DNA from: Bacillota bacterium
GTDB lineage: Bacteria; Bacillota; Clostridia; DSM-8532
NCBI GenBank assembly: GCA_023446675.1
Contig: JAEXPO010000630.1
Location: 1 to 5,182 of the forward strand
DNA length: 5,182 bases
Direction: 5' to 3'
This document shows, one piece after another, positions 1-5,182 of the stretch. The position numbers and the translations under genes are program-made. The notes under the pieces were generated by a model. That model was not told the origin of the DNA and did not search any database. It saw only the letters and a program-made list of their open reading frames with translations. Numbering within the stretch: position 1 is the first letter of the stretch; every line of letters starts with the position of its first letter.

Positions 1-802
1 GCTTAAAAACCTCATAGGCCACACCGGCAATTACCGGCAGCAGCAAAAGCCTCAGCACCAGGTTCACAACAGGATGATGCCAGCCTGCAAAGGTAAACAG
101 GACAATACTGATTAGAATAACGATAAAAAGGAACGCCGTTCCACAGCGGGGATGAAGGGTCGTATGTCTGCGAACATTTTCAACCGTCAGCTCCTCTTCG
201 CTTTCATAGGCGTAAATGGTTTTATGCTCCGCGCCATGATACTGAAAGACCCGCTTTATATCCTTGCTTTTGGAAACAAGATAGACATAGGAGATAAAAA
301 GGATAATGCGAACCGCACCCTCAATCATATTGGCATAAATGGCGCCCGACGTGGTGGATTTATCAATGGGAAACAGCTCGGCGATTAAATTGGGAAGAAA
401 CATAAAAAGCCCGACGCTGAATAGAACCGCAATAACCACCGAGCCATAAAGCATGTAGTTAAAATAGCTGGCTCCAAGCTTTTTCTGCAAAAAGGCCTCG
501 AATTTGCTTTCTTCCTCCTCTTCCTCACCCAAATCCACATGCTCGGCTGAATCCATAAGCACGCGAATGCCCACCACCATGGATTCCAGCATGGACACGG
601 CACCCCGGATAAAAGGGAGGCTTAAAAGCTTCTTGCGTTTGGTAAGGGGTACAAAATCCTTGGTTTCAGTAATAATTTCACCGTTGCTTTTGCGAATGGA
701 GACAGCCATTTTGTCTTTTCCGCGCATCATAACCCCTTCAATAAGGGCTTCGCCCCCGATGTCGCTTAAGCGCCGGGGCCTGGACCAGATTTCTTTATTC
801 AA
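1..802 (-). CDS. yqhQ: DUF1385 family membrane protein (YqhQ-like), C-terminus cut by window edge
   Basis: An open minus-strand frame gives 267 codons from a TTG at 802-800 to the window edge. Residues 16-28 read GGEALIEGVMMRG-like (GG at 16-17, MMRG at 25-28), the hallmark of the DUF1385/YqhQ family. The family's conserved YHGAEHK (188-194) and HPRCGT (217-222) motifs follow; their His, Glu and Cys residues underlie the family's 'predicted metal-dependent' label. Hydrophobic stretches near 113-140, 158-176, 222-240 and 246-264 indicate an integral membrane protein. A run of six glutamates lies at 93-98. A TAA closes the frame just upstream, and only TTG codons lie between it and the IGGEAL motif. 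The TTG at 802 has GAAAGGA at 821-815, with a 12-base spacer that is slightly long. The next TTG upstream abuts the ribosome binding site and is unlikely. YqhQ proteins are about 320 residues, so roughly 50 are missing. The biochemical function of the family is not established. In Bacillota it often lies near prmC and prfA, which would be to the left of this window. Confidence 0.93.
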   Translation of the reverse strand, partial: MNKEIWSRPRRLSDIGGEALIEGVMMRGKDKMAVSIRKSNGEIITETKDFVPLTKRKKLLSLPFIRGAVSMLESMVVGIRVLMDSAEHVDLGEEEEEESKFEAFLQKKLGASYFNYMLYGSVVIAVLFSVGLFMFLPNLIAELFPIDKSTTSGAIYANMIEGAVRIILFISYVYLVSKSKDIKRVFQYHGAEHKTIYAYESEEELTVENVRRHTTLHPRCGTAFLFIVILISIVLFTFAGWHHPVVNLVLRLLLLPVIAGVAYEVFK

Positions 803-814
803 AATAAGCCACAA

Positions 815-821
815 TCCTTTC
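815..821 (-). promoter_or_regulatory. Ribosome binding site of the DUF1385 gene
   Basis: On the minus strand GAAAGGA lies 12 bases before the TTG at 802. No ATG or GTG is available in frame after the upstream TAA, so this site decides the start. It sits in the loop of a short AGCC/GGCT hairpin (827-824 with 810-807). Confidence 0.6.
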
Positions 822-873
822 AAGGCTGCTTACAGGTTATAATCTGCCTTAGATAATAAATATACCTTATTTT

Positions 874-902
874 ATTATACAGAAAAAGTACGGGTTTAAC
901 AA
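874..902 (-). promoter_or_regulatory. Sigma-A-type promoter for the DUF1385 gene
   Basis: Read on the minus strand, a TTGTTA -35 element (902-897) and a perfect TATAAT -10 element (879-874) are separated by exactly 17 bases. The predicted transcription start is near 867, giving a leader of about 65 bases before the TTG at 802. The perfect -10, optimal spacing and correct distance make this the best promoter in the window. The -35 matches the consensus at four of six positions. Confidence 0.75.
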
Positions 903-906
903 CCAA

Positions 907-930
907 AGGCTCTCTGCCTGTTCAGAGCCT
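907..930. repeat. Inverted repeat upstream of the DUF1385 promoter
   Basis: AGGCTCT (907-913) and AGAGCCT (924-930) are perfect 7-base inverted arms around a 10-base spacer. The repeat ends five bases from the -35 element of the minus-strand promoter, a position suitable for an operator. On the minus strand it is followed only by a weak T-containing stretch, so it is a poor terminator. No known regulator is recognised. Confidence 0.4.
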
Positions 931-1068
931 ACGTCTATGAAGTTCAGGCCTCTAAGAACAAAGCGGAATTCTCTATCCGAATTATTTTTTTTATTTTTTA
1001 GGTATAAAAACCCCGTATGCGGTGAACAATGAGAATGACCTCACAATACATTTTGACCCCCTTTACTT

Positions 1069-1095
1069 GCCGGTATTTTTACCGGCTTTTTTTTT
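1069..1095 (+). terminator. Intrinsic terminator-like hairpin ahead of the FN3/SLH gene
   Basis: GCCGGTA (1069-1075) and TACCGGC (1080-1086) form a perfect 7-bp stem with a TTTT loop, followed at once by nine T residues (1087-1095). This is a textbook rho-independent terminator reading on the plus strand; the minus side has no T tract. It lies 54 bases before the TTG at 1150, with no plus-strand gene upstream. It could therefore stop stray transcription or attenuate a leader of the FN3/SLH gene. Confidence 0.75.
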
Positions 1096-1136
1096 GCCGC
1101 TTTTATGCCGATAAAAGATATGTATCTTAAAATTAA

Positions 1137-1141
1137 GGGGG
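1137..1141 (+). promoter_or_regulatory. Ribosome binding site that selects the TTG start of the FN3/SLH gene
   Basis: AAGGGGG (1135-1141) lies 8 bases before the TTG at 1150. The in-frame ATGs at 1105 and 1120 have no comparable site; the first is preceded by a T-rich stretch. The G run forms a perfect palindrome with the adjoining CCCCC (1142-1146). Confidence 0.6.
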
Positions 1142-1149
1142 CCCCCGCG

Positions 1150-3474
1150 TTGAGAATACGAAAGAAAGCAATCCTTTTTATCCTTTTAGCCTTTATTCTG
1201 ACGAGCATGAATTTTACACTGTTGACAGAGACCAGCCATGCGGCAACCACATTAAACCCGCCGACAGACTTCAAGGCGGAAATTTACGGCTATTATATAC
1301 AATTGTCCTGGGTAACCCAGGAAAGCTCCTACACCTACGCCCTTGTTGAAAGAAGCACGGATAACGGGGGCTTTATTCCGCTGACCACCATTTATTCAGG
1401 GGTTGCCTCCTTCCGGGATTATGCGGTAATAAACGGCCACTCCTATAAATACCGGGTCAAGGTTTTTTCGCTCAACGACTCCAGTGCCTACACCAAGGAA
1501 TTGGAGCTATTGTATATTTATCCTTCAGAGCTCACCTTCAGTACGCCTTATCAGGGTCAGGTGGATTTAAACTGGGCTTATCCCACCTTTTCCACCAACA
1601 GCACCATGACCTATCAGACGCGTATTGAGCGGCGGCTCATGGGGGAAACAAACTGGATACATGTGGCTACAGTATCGTCAACCCAAACCAATTACAGGGA
1701 TTCAGGCCTTGATCCGGACGCATACTACTTTTACCGTATTCGGGCCTTACGCTCCGATGGGTCCTCTTCCCCCTGGTACCCTCATGAGATTGGCCTGACA
1801 ACCAAAACCAACGTTCCTCTTTCCACCTCTCTGTCAGGCTATGCCGTATCGGACGATCAGATTAAGCTGGAATGGGATCGCTTGCCCACCAATCTGAGCG
1901 GAAGCAGTATCGCCATTGAAAAAAGAAACGCTGTGGGTAATTATGAAATTATTTACACCTCCTACGGTGATAACGACACAAGCTATATAGATAAAAATCT
2001 GACAAAGGGAACCACTTATTATTACCGTCTTTATGTTCAGTCCAGATACGGAAACTCCTCCGAGCGAACAGAAGCTATCGGGATTGCAACAGAGACTCTT
2101 CCTGCTCCCTCGGGAATTTCAGCCACCCTGGCAGGCGAACGTATTGTTCTTAACTGGAGTTATCCCTATACGGTGGAATCCGGCTTTGAAATCTGGCGAA
2201 AAGCCTCCGGCGTCGGCGTTTATGAAAAAATTGCCGTTGTGCCGCGAAATACGGAAACCTATGCAGACCTTTCCGTTGAGAACGGCCAAACCTATACCTA
2301 CAGGGTAAGAGCTTACAGGGGAACCAGCGCCTTTTCCGCTTTTAATACGGCCAATGCGGTTATTAACGCCAAGCCCGACGCTCCCGGCCCCATTGTGTTC
2401 TACACAGCGGATTCCGTGCTTTTTCTGTACAGCTCGGAGGATGTTCCCGCAGGCATGACCTATACCATGGAATACCGGACGGATATTAACCAGCCCTGGA
2501 TAAGCTATAAGTCGTCTACCGGCAGCTACTTAAACGCCCATTACCTTTTTAACAGCTACACCCAGGCCGAATTCCGCATAAAGTCGGATAATTCGGGGCT
2601 CTTTACCTACAGTCCTGTTTTCTCCTTCTACGGCGCCCTGCCTGACAGGGTTCAAAGCCTAACCGCACCTTATGTGGGAAGCGCCAGGGTACTGCTAACC
2701 TGGACGAACCGAACCCAGAAAAATGACGGCTTTCGAATTTATCGCACCGTGGACGGTGTCCGCAAGCTTTTAGGAACCGAAGCGAAAAACGCCACAAGCT
2801 ATACCGACTCTTCCGCTCCCACTGGTAAAACCGTGCTTTATGAAGTGGTTCCCTATAATATTGTAGGCGAGGCCTATTCCACGGCGATAACCGTGGCGGT
2901 ACCACAGAAAGCCGCCTACACGGATATTCAGAATTACTCCTGGAGCTGGGAAGCTATAAATACACTTTCACAGAGAGGTCCTCTCCCCGGTGCAGGAGCC
3001 ACTCTTTTCAATCCTTCCGGAACCATGCGCAGGGACGAGTTTATAAGGCTGGTTCTGTCCAGCTTCAGTATCCCTTATGAAAGCAGCTATGTTTTTGCCC
3101 TTGAGGATGTGGTTCGGGACGGTATTTATTACAGGGACATGATAACTGCCGTAAAGCTGGGCTTAATCCACCCCGACGGGCAGGGCAAGGTGTATCCTGC
3201 CAAAGCGGTAACAAGGGAGGAGATAGCCGTTATCCTTAATAACGTGCTGAGCCTTAAGGGAACACCCCTTTACGCCTATTCCACAAGCCTTATTGAAGGC
3301 TATTCCGATTACTACCAGATCCCCGACGCACTAAAGGGCATCGCCGCATCCCTTGCCGGCACAGGCATTCTCTCCGGAAGTAACGGAAGGCTGGATCTTA
3401 CCCGAAACGCATCCCGGGCCGAAGCGGTTACCATGGTCTACCGAACCCTGTCGGCCTATGGGCTTTTAAACTGA
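1150..3474 (+). CDS. Secreted cell-surface protein with fibronectin type III-like repeats and C-terminal SLH anchor
   Basis: This 774-residue protein is exported and probably held on the cell wall. With the TTG start at 1150, residues 1-31 form a signal peptide: a basic RIRKK start, a hydrophobic core, and a Ser-His-Ala site before the mature chain. Residues 36-585 form about six beta-rich modules of 85-95 residues at roughly 36-122, 125-220, 222-316, 317-406, 408-495 and 497-585. Most show FN3 features: an opening Pro-rich strand, a central LxW (LSW, LNW, LEW, LNW, LTW), and Y-x-Y/F-R-V/I-R near the end. The fifth is the most diverged. Residues 589-774 hold three SLH repeats, with TMRRDE, AVTREE and NASRAE at the position of the usual ITRAE motif. 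In other Bacillota SLH trimers bind pyruvylated secondary cell-wall polymers. No catalytic domain or sortase signal is visible, so adhesin or scaffold is an inference. The gene has its own ribosome binding site and is followed by a terminator 107 bases after the stop, which suggests a single-gene unit. An ATG start at 1105 would add 15 residues and lacks a ribosome binding site. Confidence 0.9.
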   Translation: MRIRKKAILFILLAFILTSMNFTLLTETSHAATTLNPPTDFKAEIYGYYIQLSWVTQESSYTYALVERSTDNGGFIPLTTIYSGVASFRDYAVINGHSYKYRVKVFSLNDSSAYTKELELLYIYPSELTFSTPYQGQVDLNWAYPTFSTNSTMTYQTRIERRLMGETNWIHVATVSSTQTNYRDSGLDPDAYYFYRIRALRSDGSSSPWYPHEIGLTTKTNVPLSTSLSGYAVSDDQIKLEWDRLPTNLSGSSIAIEKRNAVGNYEIIYTSYGDNDTSYIDKNLTKGTTYYYRLYVQSRYGNSSERTEAIGIATETLPAPSGISATLAGERIVLNWSYPYTVESGFEIWRKASGVGVYEKIAVVPRNTETYADLSVENGQTYTYRVRAYRGTSAFSAFNTANAVINAKPDAPGPIVFYTADSVLFLYSSEDVPAGMTYTMEYRTDINQPWISYKSSTGSYLNAHYLFNSYTQAEFRIKSDNSGLFTYSPVFSFYGALPDRVQSLTAPYVGSARVLLTWTNRTQKNDGFRIYRTVDGVRKLLGTEAKNATSYTDSSAPTGKTVLYEVVPYNIVGEAYSTAITVAVPQKAAYTDIQNYSWSWEAINTLSQRGPLPGAGATLFNPSGTMRRDEFIRLVLSSFSIPYESSYVFALEDVVRDGIYYRDMITAVKLGLIHPDGQGKVYPAKAVTREEIAVILNNVLSLKGTPLYAYSTSLIEGYSDYYQIPDALKGIAASLAGTGILSGSNGRLDLTRNASRAEAVTMVYRTLSAYGLLN

Positions 3475-3515
3475 ATGGAGCTTCTTTTACCGTCAGTATG
3501 TAGAAAAACAATGAA

Positions 3516-3529
3516 TTTTAGAGCTAAAA
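3516..3529. repeat. Inverted repeat TTTTAG-AG-CTAAAA
   Basis: Perfect 6-base arms with a 2-base spacer lie two bases upstream of the possible glgB -35 element. The TTAG/CTAA core recurs in the repeat at 3552-3570. The position fits an operator, but no regulator family is recognised. Confidence 0.4.
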
Positions 3530-3531
3530 AG

Positions 3532-3560
3532 TTGTAAAAACCGGACAAATGCGTTAGTAT
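3532..3560 (+). promoter_or_regulatory. Possible promoter for glgB
   Basis: TTGTAA (3532-3537) and TAGTAT (3555-3560) are spaced by 17 bases. Each matches the sigma-A consensus at four of six positions. TATAAA at 3558-3563 is an alternative -10 at a poorer spacing. If real, transcription would start near 3567, putting the terminator at 3582-3604 inside the glgB leader. Confidence 0.35.
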
Positions 3561-3570
3561 AAACCTAACG
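3552..3570. repeat. Inverted repeat CGTTAG-N7-CTAACG
   Basis: The 6-base arms at 3552-3557 and 3565-3570 are perfectly complementary and overlap the possible -10 element. CTAAC (3565-3569) can also pair with GTTAG at 3579-3583, which enters the base of the following terminator. It may be an operator or part of an RNA structure. Confidence 0.4.
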
Positions 3571-3581
3571 GCAGGATTGTT

Positions 3582-3604
3582 AGCCTCCTTCGGGAGGCTT
3601 TTTT
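3582..3604 (+). terminator. Rho-independent terminator after the FN3/SLH gene
   Basis: AGCCTCC (3582-3588) and GGAGGCT (3593-3599) form a perfect 7-bp stem closed by the stable TTCG tetraloop. The last stem T begins a run of six T residues (3599-3604). It most simply ends the FN3/SLH transcript. It lies 77 bases before the glgB start, so it could also act in the glgB leader if transcription begins upstream of it. Confidence 0.85.
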
Positions 3605-3624
3605 ATAACCCAAAAAAGGTGTTT

Positions 3625-3660
3625 GGCTTGAGGGCCGTTCAGAAGGCCCTGCGATAAGCC
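3625..3660 (+). promoter_or_regulatory. Structured leader hairpin upstream of glgB
   Basis: GGCTT (3625-3629) pairs with AAGCC (3656-3660), and inside it AGGGCC (3631-3636) pairs with GGCCCT (3645-3650) around an 8-base loop. This is a two-part stem of 11 bp with an internal loop. It has no following T tract, so it is not a terminator. It ends three bases before the glgB ribosome binding site. No known riboswitch class is recognised. Confidence 0.45.
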
Positions 3661-3662
3661 TT

Positions 3663-3670
3663 GGAAAGGA
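3663..3670 (+). promoter_or_regulatory. Ribosome binding site of glgB, inside a small hairpin
   Basis: GGAAAGGA precedes the ATG at 3681 by 10 bases. Its AAAGG (3665-3669) is complementary to CCTTT (3675-3679) across a 5-base loop, so the site may be partly masked in the mRNA. Confidence 0.6.
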
Positions 3671-3680
3671 TTGGCCTTTG

Positions 3681-5182
3681 ATGAATTCAAGTCTGTCTCA
3701 TGCGTTATTGGAAGAATTGTTTGCGGGTGATTCCAAGGATCCCCACCGCCTTTTGGGTATGCATCCCACATCAGAAGGACTATCTGTCCGGGTGTACAAT
3801 CCCCAATCCGTTGGAATTAGCTTAATAGATCTTACCGTAGCGGAAAGTGAGCCGCTTCCATTAACGAAGAAGGACGATCGGGGCTTGTTCGAAATAAAGC
3901 TTCCCCATGGCAAGCAGCCCTTCCCCTATTTACTGGAGCACGTCACCCCGTCGGGCCACACTTATCGCGTTTCCGATCCCTATGCCTTTGTGCCGTCTGT
4001 GTCGGATTATGATCTTTACCTTTTTAATGAGGGAAAACACCATAAGGCCTATGAAAAGCTGGGCTGCCACCTTTGTGAGCACCAAGGGGTAAAGGGCGCC
4101 TCCTTTACCGTATGGGCCCCCTCCGCCTTGCGGGTTAGCGTGGTGGGCTCCTTTAATCAATGGGACGGGCGAACCCACAGCATGCGCCTTATCGGAAGCT
4201 CCGGCGTTTGGGAGCTTTTCATTCCGGGCCTCGCTTCCGGTGATCTCTATAAATTTGAAATAAAAACCCCCTCCGGGGAGTTATACATAAAAGCGGACCC
4301 TTACGCCTTCTTTTGTCAGAAGGCACCGAACACGGCTTCCGTGGTATGGGAGGACAAGCCCTATGCCTGGTCGGACAGGGATTGGCTTTCCGACAGAGAG
4401 AAGAACGGAACAGCCGACAGGCCGGTTAATATCTACGAGGTTCATCTGGGCTCGTGGAAGCAGGATCCGGACCCGGATCCCCAATCGGAAACAGGCTACA
4501 GGCCTTACAGCTACCGCCGCCTGGCAGATACGCTCATCCCCTATGCCAAAAGCATGGGCTACACCCATTTGGAGCTTCTCCCCATAATGGAGCATCCTTT
4601 TGACGGATCCTGGGGGTATCAGGTGCTGGGCTATTACGCACCGACCAGCCGTTACGGCGATCCGGATGATTTCAAATATTTCGTGGATAACTGCCATGCC
4701 AACGGGCTTGGCGTTCTATTGGACTGGGTACCCGCCCATTTCCCCAAGGACGGCCACGGTCTTGCCCGATTTGACGGCACACCGCTTTATGAGCACGGGG
4801 ATAAGCGTCAGGGCGAGCATTTGGAATGGGGAACCCATATTTTTAATTATGGGCGCAGCGAGGTTAGGAATTTTTTAATTTCCAATGCCATTTACTGGTT
4901 TGACCGGTTCCATATCGACGGGCTCCGGGTGGATGCCGTTTCCTCCATGCTTTACCTGGATTACTGCCGCAAGGAGGGGGAATGGCTCCCCAATCCCTAT
5001 GGCGGTCGGGAGAATCTGGAGGCGCTTGAATTTATCCGGCAGCTTAACGCTCTTGTGTACAGCTATTACCCCAATGTGATGATGATTGCAGAAGAAGCCA
5101 CCAGTTATCCACTGGTTACCAAGCCCGTCCATCAGGGCGGCCTGGGTTTTTCACACAAATGGAATATGGGCTGGATGAACGA
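3681..5182 (+). CDS. glgB: 1,4-alpha-glucan branching enzyme GlgB, 5' part (cut by window edge)
   Basis: GlgB cuts alpha-1,4 glucan chains and re-attaches them by alpha-1,6 bonds, making glycogen branches in the cytoplasm. The window holds 500 codons of an enzyme that is usually 630-770 residues. Residues 1-125 form the first N-terminal domain (DPHRLLGMHP at 20-29). Residues 137-225 form the CBM48 domain (VVGSFNQWDG at 154-163, GVWELFIPG at 175-183, ADPYAF at 205-210). The GH13 barrel starts near 250 with NIYEVHLGSW, followed by ELLPIMEHPFDGSWGYQ from 298. Conserved regions are DWVPAHF (348-354), GLRVDAV with nucleophile Asp418, and AEE with general acid/base Glu471. The 53-residue gap between these two equals that of E. 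coli GlgB (Asp405, Glu458), supporting a complete N-terminus and the ATG start. The third carboxylate (Asp526 in E. coli) lies beyond the edge. The two-domain N-terminus resembles the long E. coli form. Other glg genes probably follow to the right, but none is visible here. Confidence 0.97.
   Translation, partial: MNSSLSHALLEELFAGDSKDPHRLLGMHPTSEGLSVRVYNPQSVGISLIDLTVAESEPLPLTKKDDRGLFEIKLPHGKQPFPYLLEHVTPSGHTYRVSDPYAFVPSVSDYDLYLFNEGKHHKAYEKLGCHLCEHQGVKGASFTVWAPSALRVSVVGSFNQWDGRTHSMRLIGSSGVWELFIPGLASGDLYKFEIKTPSGELYIKADPYAFFCQKAPNTASVVWEDKPYAWSDRDWLSDREKNGTADRPVNIYEVHLGSWKQDPDPDPQSETGYRPYSYRRLADTLIPYAKSMGYTHLELLPIMEHPFDGSWGYQVLGYYAPTSRYGDPDDFKYFVDNCHANGLGVLLDWVPAHFPKDGHGLARFDGTPLYEHGDKRQGEHLEWGTHIFNYGRSEVRNFLISNAIYWFDRFHIDGLRVDAVSSMLYLDYCRKEGEWLPNPYGGRENLEALEFIRQLNALVYSYYPNVMMIAEEATSYPLVTKPVHQGGLGFSHKWNMGWMN

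Larger units (their letters stand above)
803..1149. other. Divergent intergenic region between the DUF1385 and FN3/SLH genes
   Basis: This 347-base stretch has no convincing gene. It holds the DUF1385 promoter and ribosome binding site, an inverted repeat (907-930), a GTTCAG direct repeat (920 and 942), a T-rich run (985-999), and a terminator-like hairpin (1069-1095). Small inverted repeats lie at 1100-1117 (CTTTTA/TAAAAG) and 1115-1128 (AAGATA/TATCTT), followed by the ribosome binding site of the FN3/SLH gene. No strong plus-strand promoter was found. TATAAA at 1003-1008 is the best -10 candidate but lacks a good -35. Confidence 0.7.
3475..3680. other. Intergenic region between the FN3/SLH gene and glgB
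   Basis: This 206-base stretch has no gene. In order it holds a TTTTAG/CTAAAA inverted repeat (3516-3529), a possible promoter (3532-3560), a CGTTAG/CTAACG inverted repeat (3552-3570), a strong terminator (3582-3604), a long leader hairpin (3625-3660) and the glgB ribosome binding site (3663-3670). Confidence 0.7.

Noticed and set aside
504..842. 112-codon plus-strand open frame over the DUF1385 gene
   Set aside because: It is a Ser-rich antisense shadow; its serine run is the complement of the glutamate run of the real minus-strand protein.
965..999. AATTC/GAATT hairpin followed by a long T-rich run, as a possible terminator
   Set aside because: The stem is only 5 bp and AT-rich, too weak to call an intrinsic terminator.
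980..1008. Plus-strand promoter with TATAAA at 1003-1008
   Set aside because: The -10 is acceptable, but the 17-base-spaced -35 (AATTAT) is poor and there is no extended -10, so it is not listed as a feature.
1053..1081. Promoter with TTGACC at 1053-1058
   Set aside because: No acceptable -10 lies at 16-18 bases, and the region overlaps the terminator stem.
1029..1130. Short plus-strand open frame starting at ATG 1029, running through the terminator hairpin
   Set aside because: It has no good ribosome binding site, its sequence is Phe/Tyr/Arg-rich because it translates the T tract, and it overlaps the start region of the next gene.
900..1149. Known riboswitch (c-di-GMP types I and II, fluoride, glycine) ahead of the surface-protein gene
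   Set aside because: None of the conserved core sequences of these classes that I can recall is present by eye; a covariance search would be needed to exclude distant members.
2603..2905. 100-codon minus-strand open frame inside the FN3/SLH gene
   Set aside because: It is antisense to a clear FN3 module, is rich in Arg, and has no ribosome binding site or homology that I recognise.
4463..4480. GGATCC-containing direct repeat in glgB
   Set aside because: It simply encodes the Asp-Pro repeat in a surface loop; no other repeat structure surrounds it.
4281..4697. 138-codon open frame on the minus strand inside glgB
   Set aside because: It lies wholly antisense to a strongly conserved GH13 coding region, has no recognisable domain, and is explained by the codon composition of the opposite strand.

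Overview
The window holds parts of three genes from what looks like a Bacillota (probably Clostridia) chromosome of intermediate GC. This rests on four things: a YqhQ/DUF1385 membrane protein, a secreted protein anchored by SLH domains, purine-rich Shine-Dalgarno sites with TTG starts, and compact U-tailed terminators. The genus cannot be named from this sequence. No tRNA, rRNA, CRISPR array, insertion sequence or phage gene was seen.

Layout. (1) Positions 1-802, minus strand: a DUF1385 (YqhQ-like) gene that lacks its C-terminal end because it runs off the left edge. It has a good sigma-A-type promoter at 874-902. (2) Positions 803-1149: a 347-base divergent intergenic region. It carries that promoter, an inverted repeat and direct repeats beside it, and an intrinsic terminator-like hairpin at 1069-1095. 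The hairpin points towards the next gene although no plus-strand gene precedes it. (3) Positions 1150-3474, plus strand: a 774-residue exported protein with a signal peptide, about six fibronectin type III-like domains and three C-terminal SLH repeats. It is probably a cell-surface adhesin or scaffold. A TTG start at 1150 is preferred over an ATG at 1105. (4) Positions 3475-3680: an intergenic region with inverted repeats, a possible promoter, a strong intrinsic terminator and a structured leader. (5) Positions 3681-5182 and beyond, plus strand: the first 500 codons of glgB, the glycogen branching enzyme, cut by the right edge.

The three genes show no clear shared pathway. glgB probably begins a glycogen operon continuing to the right. 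The surface protein looks like a single-gene unit, and the DUF1385 gene is transcribed the other way. The coding content is ordinary. The parts most worth a second look are non-coding: the terminator between divergent genes, the glgB leader with mutually exclusive pairings around its ribosome binding site, and a near-identical 17-base motif around the ribosome binding sites of glgB and the DUF1385 gene.
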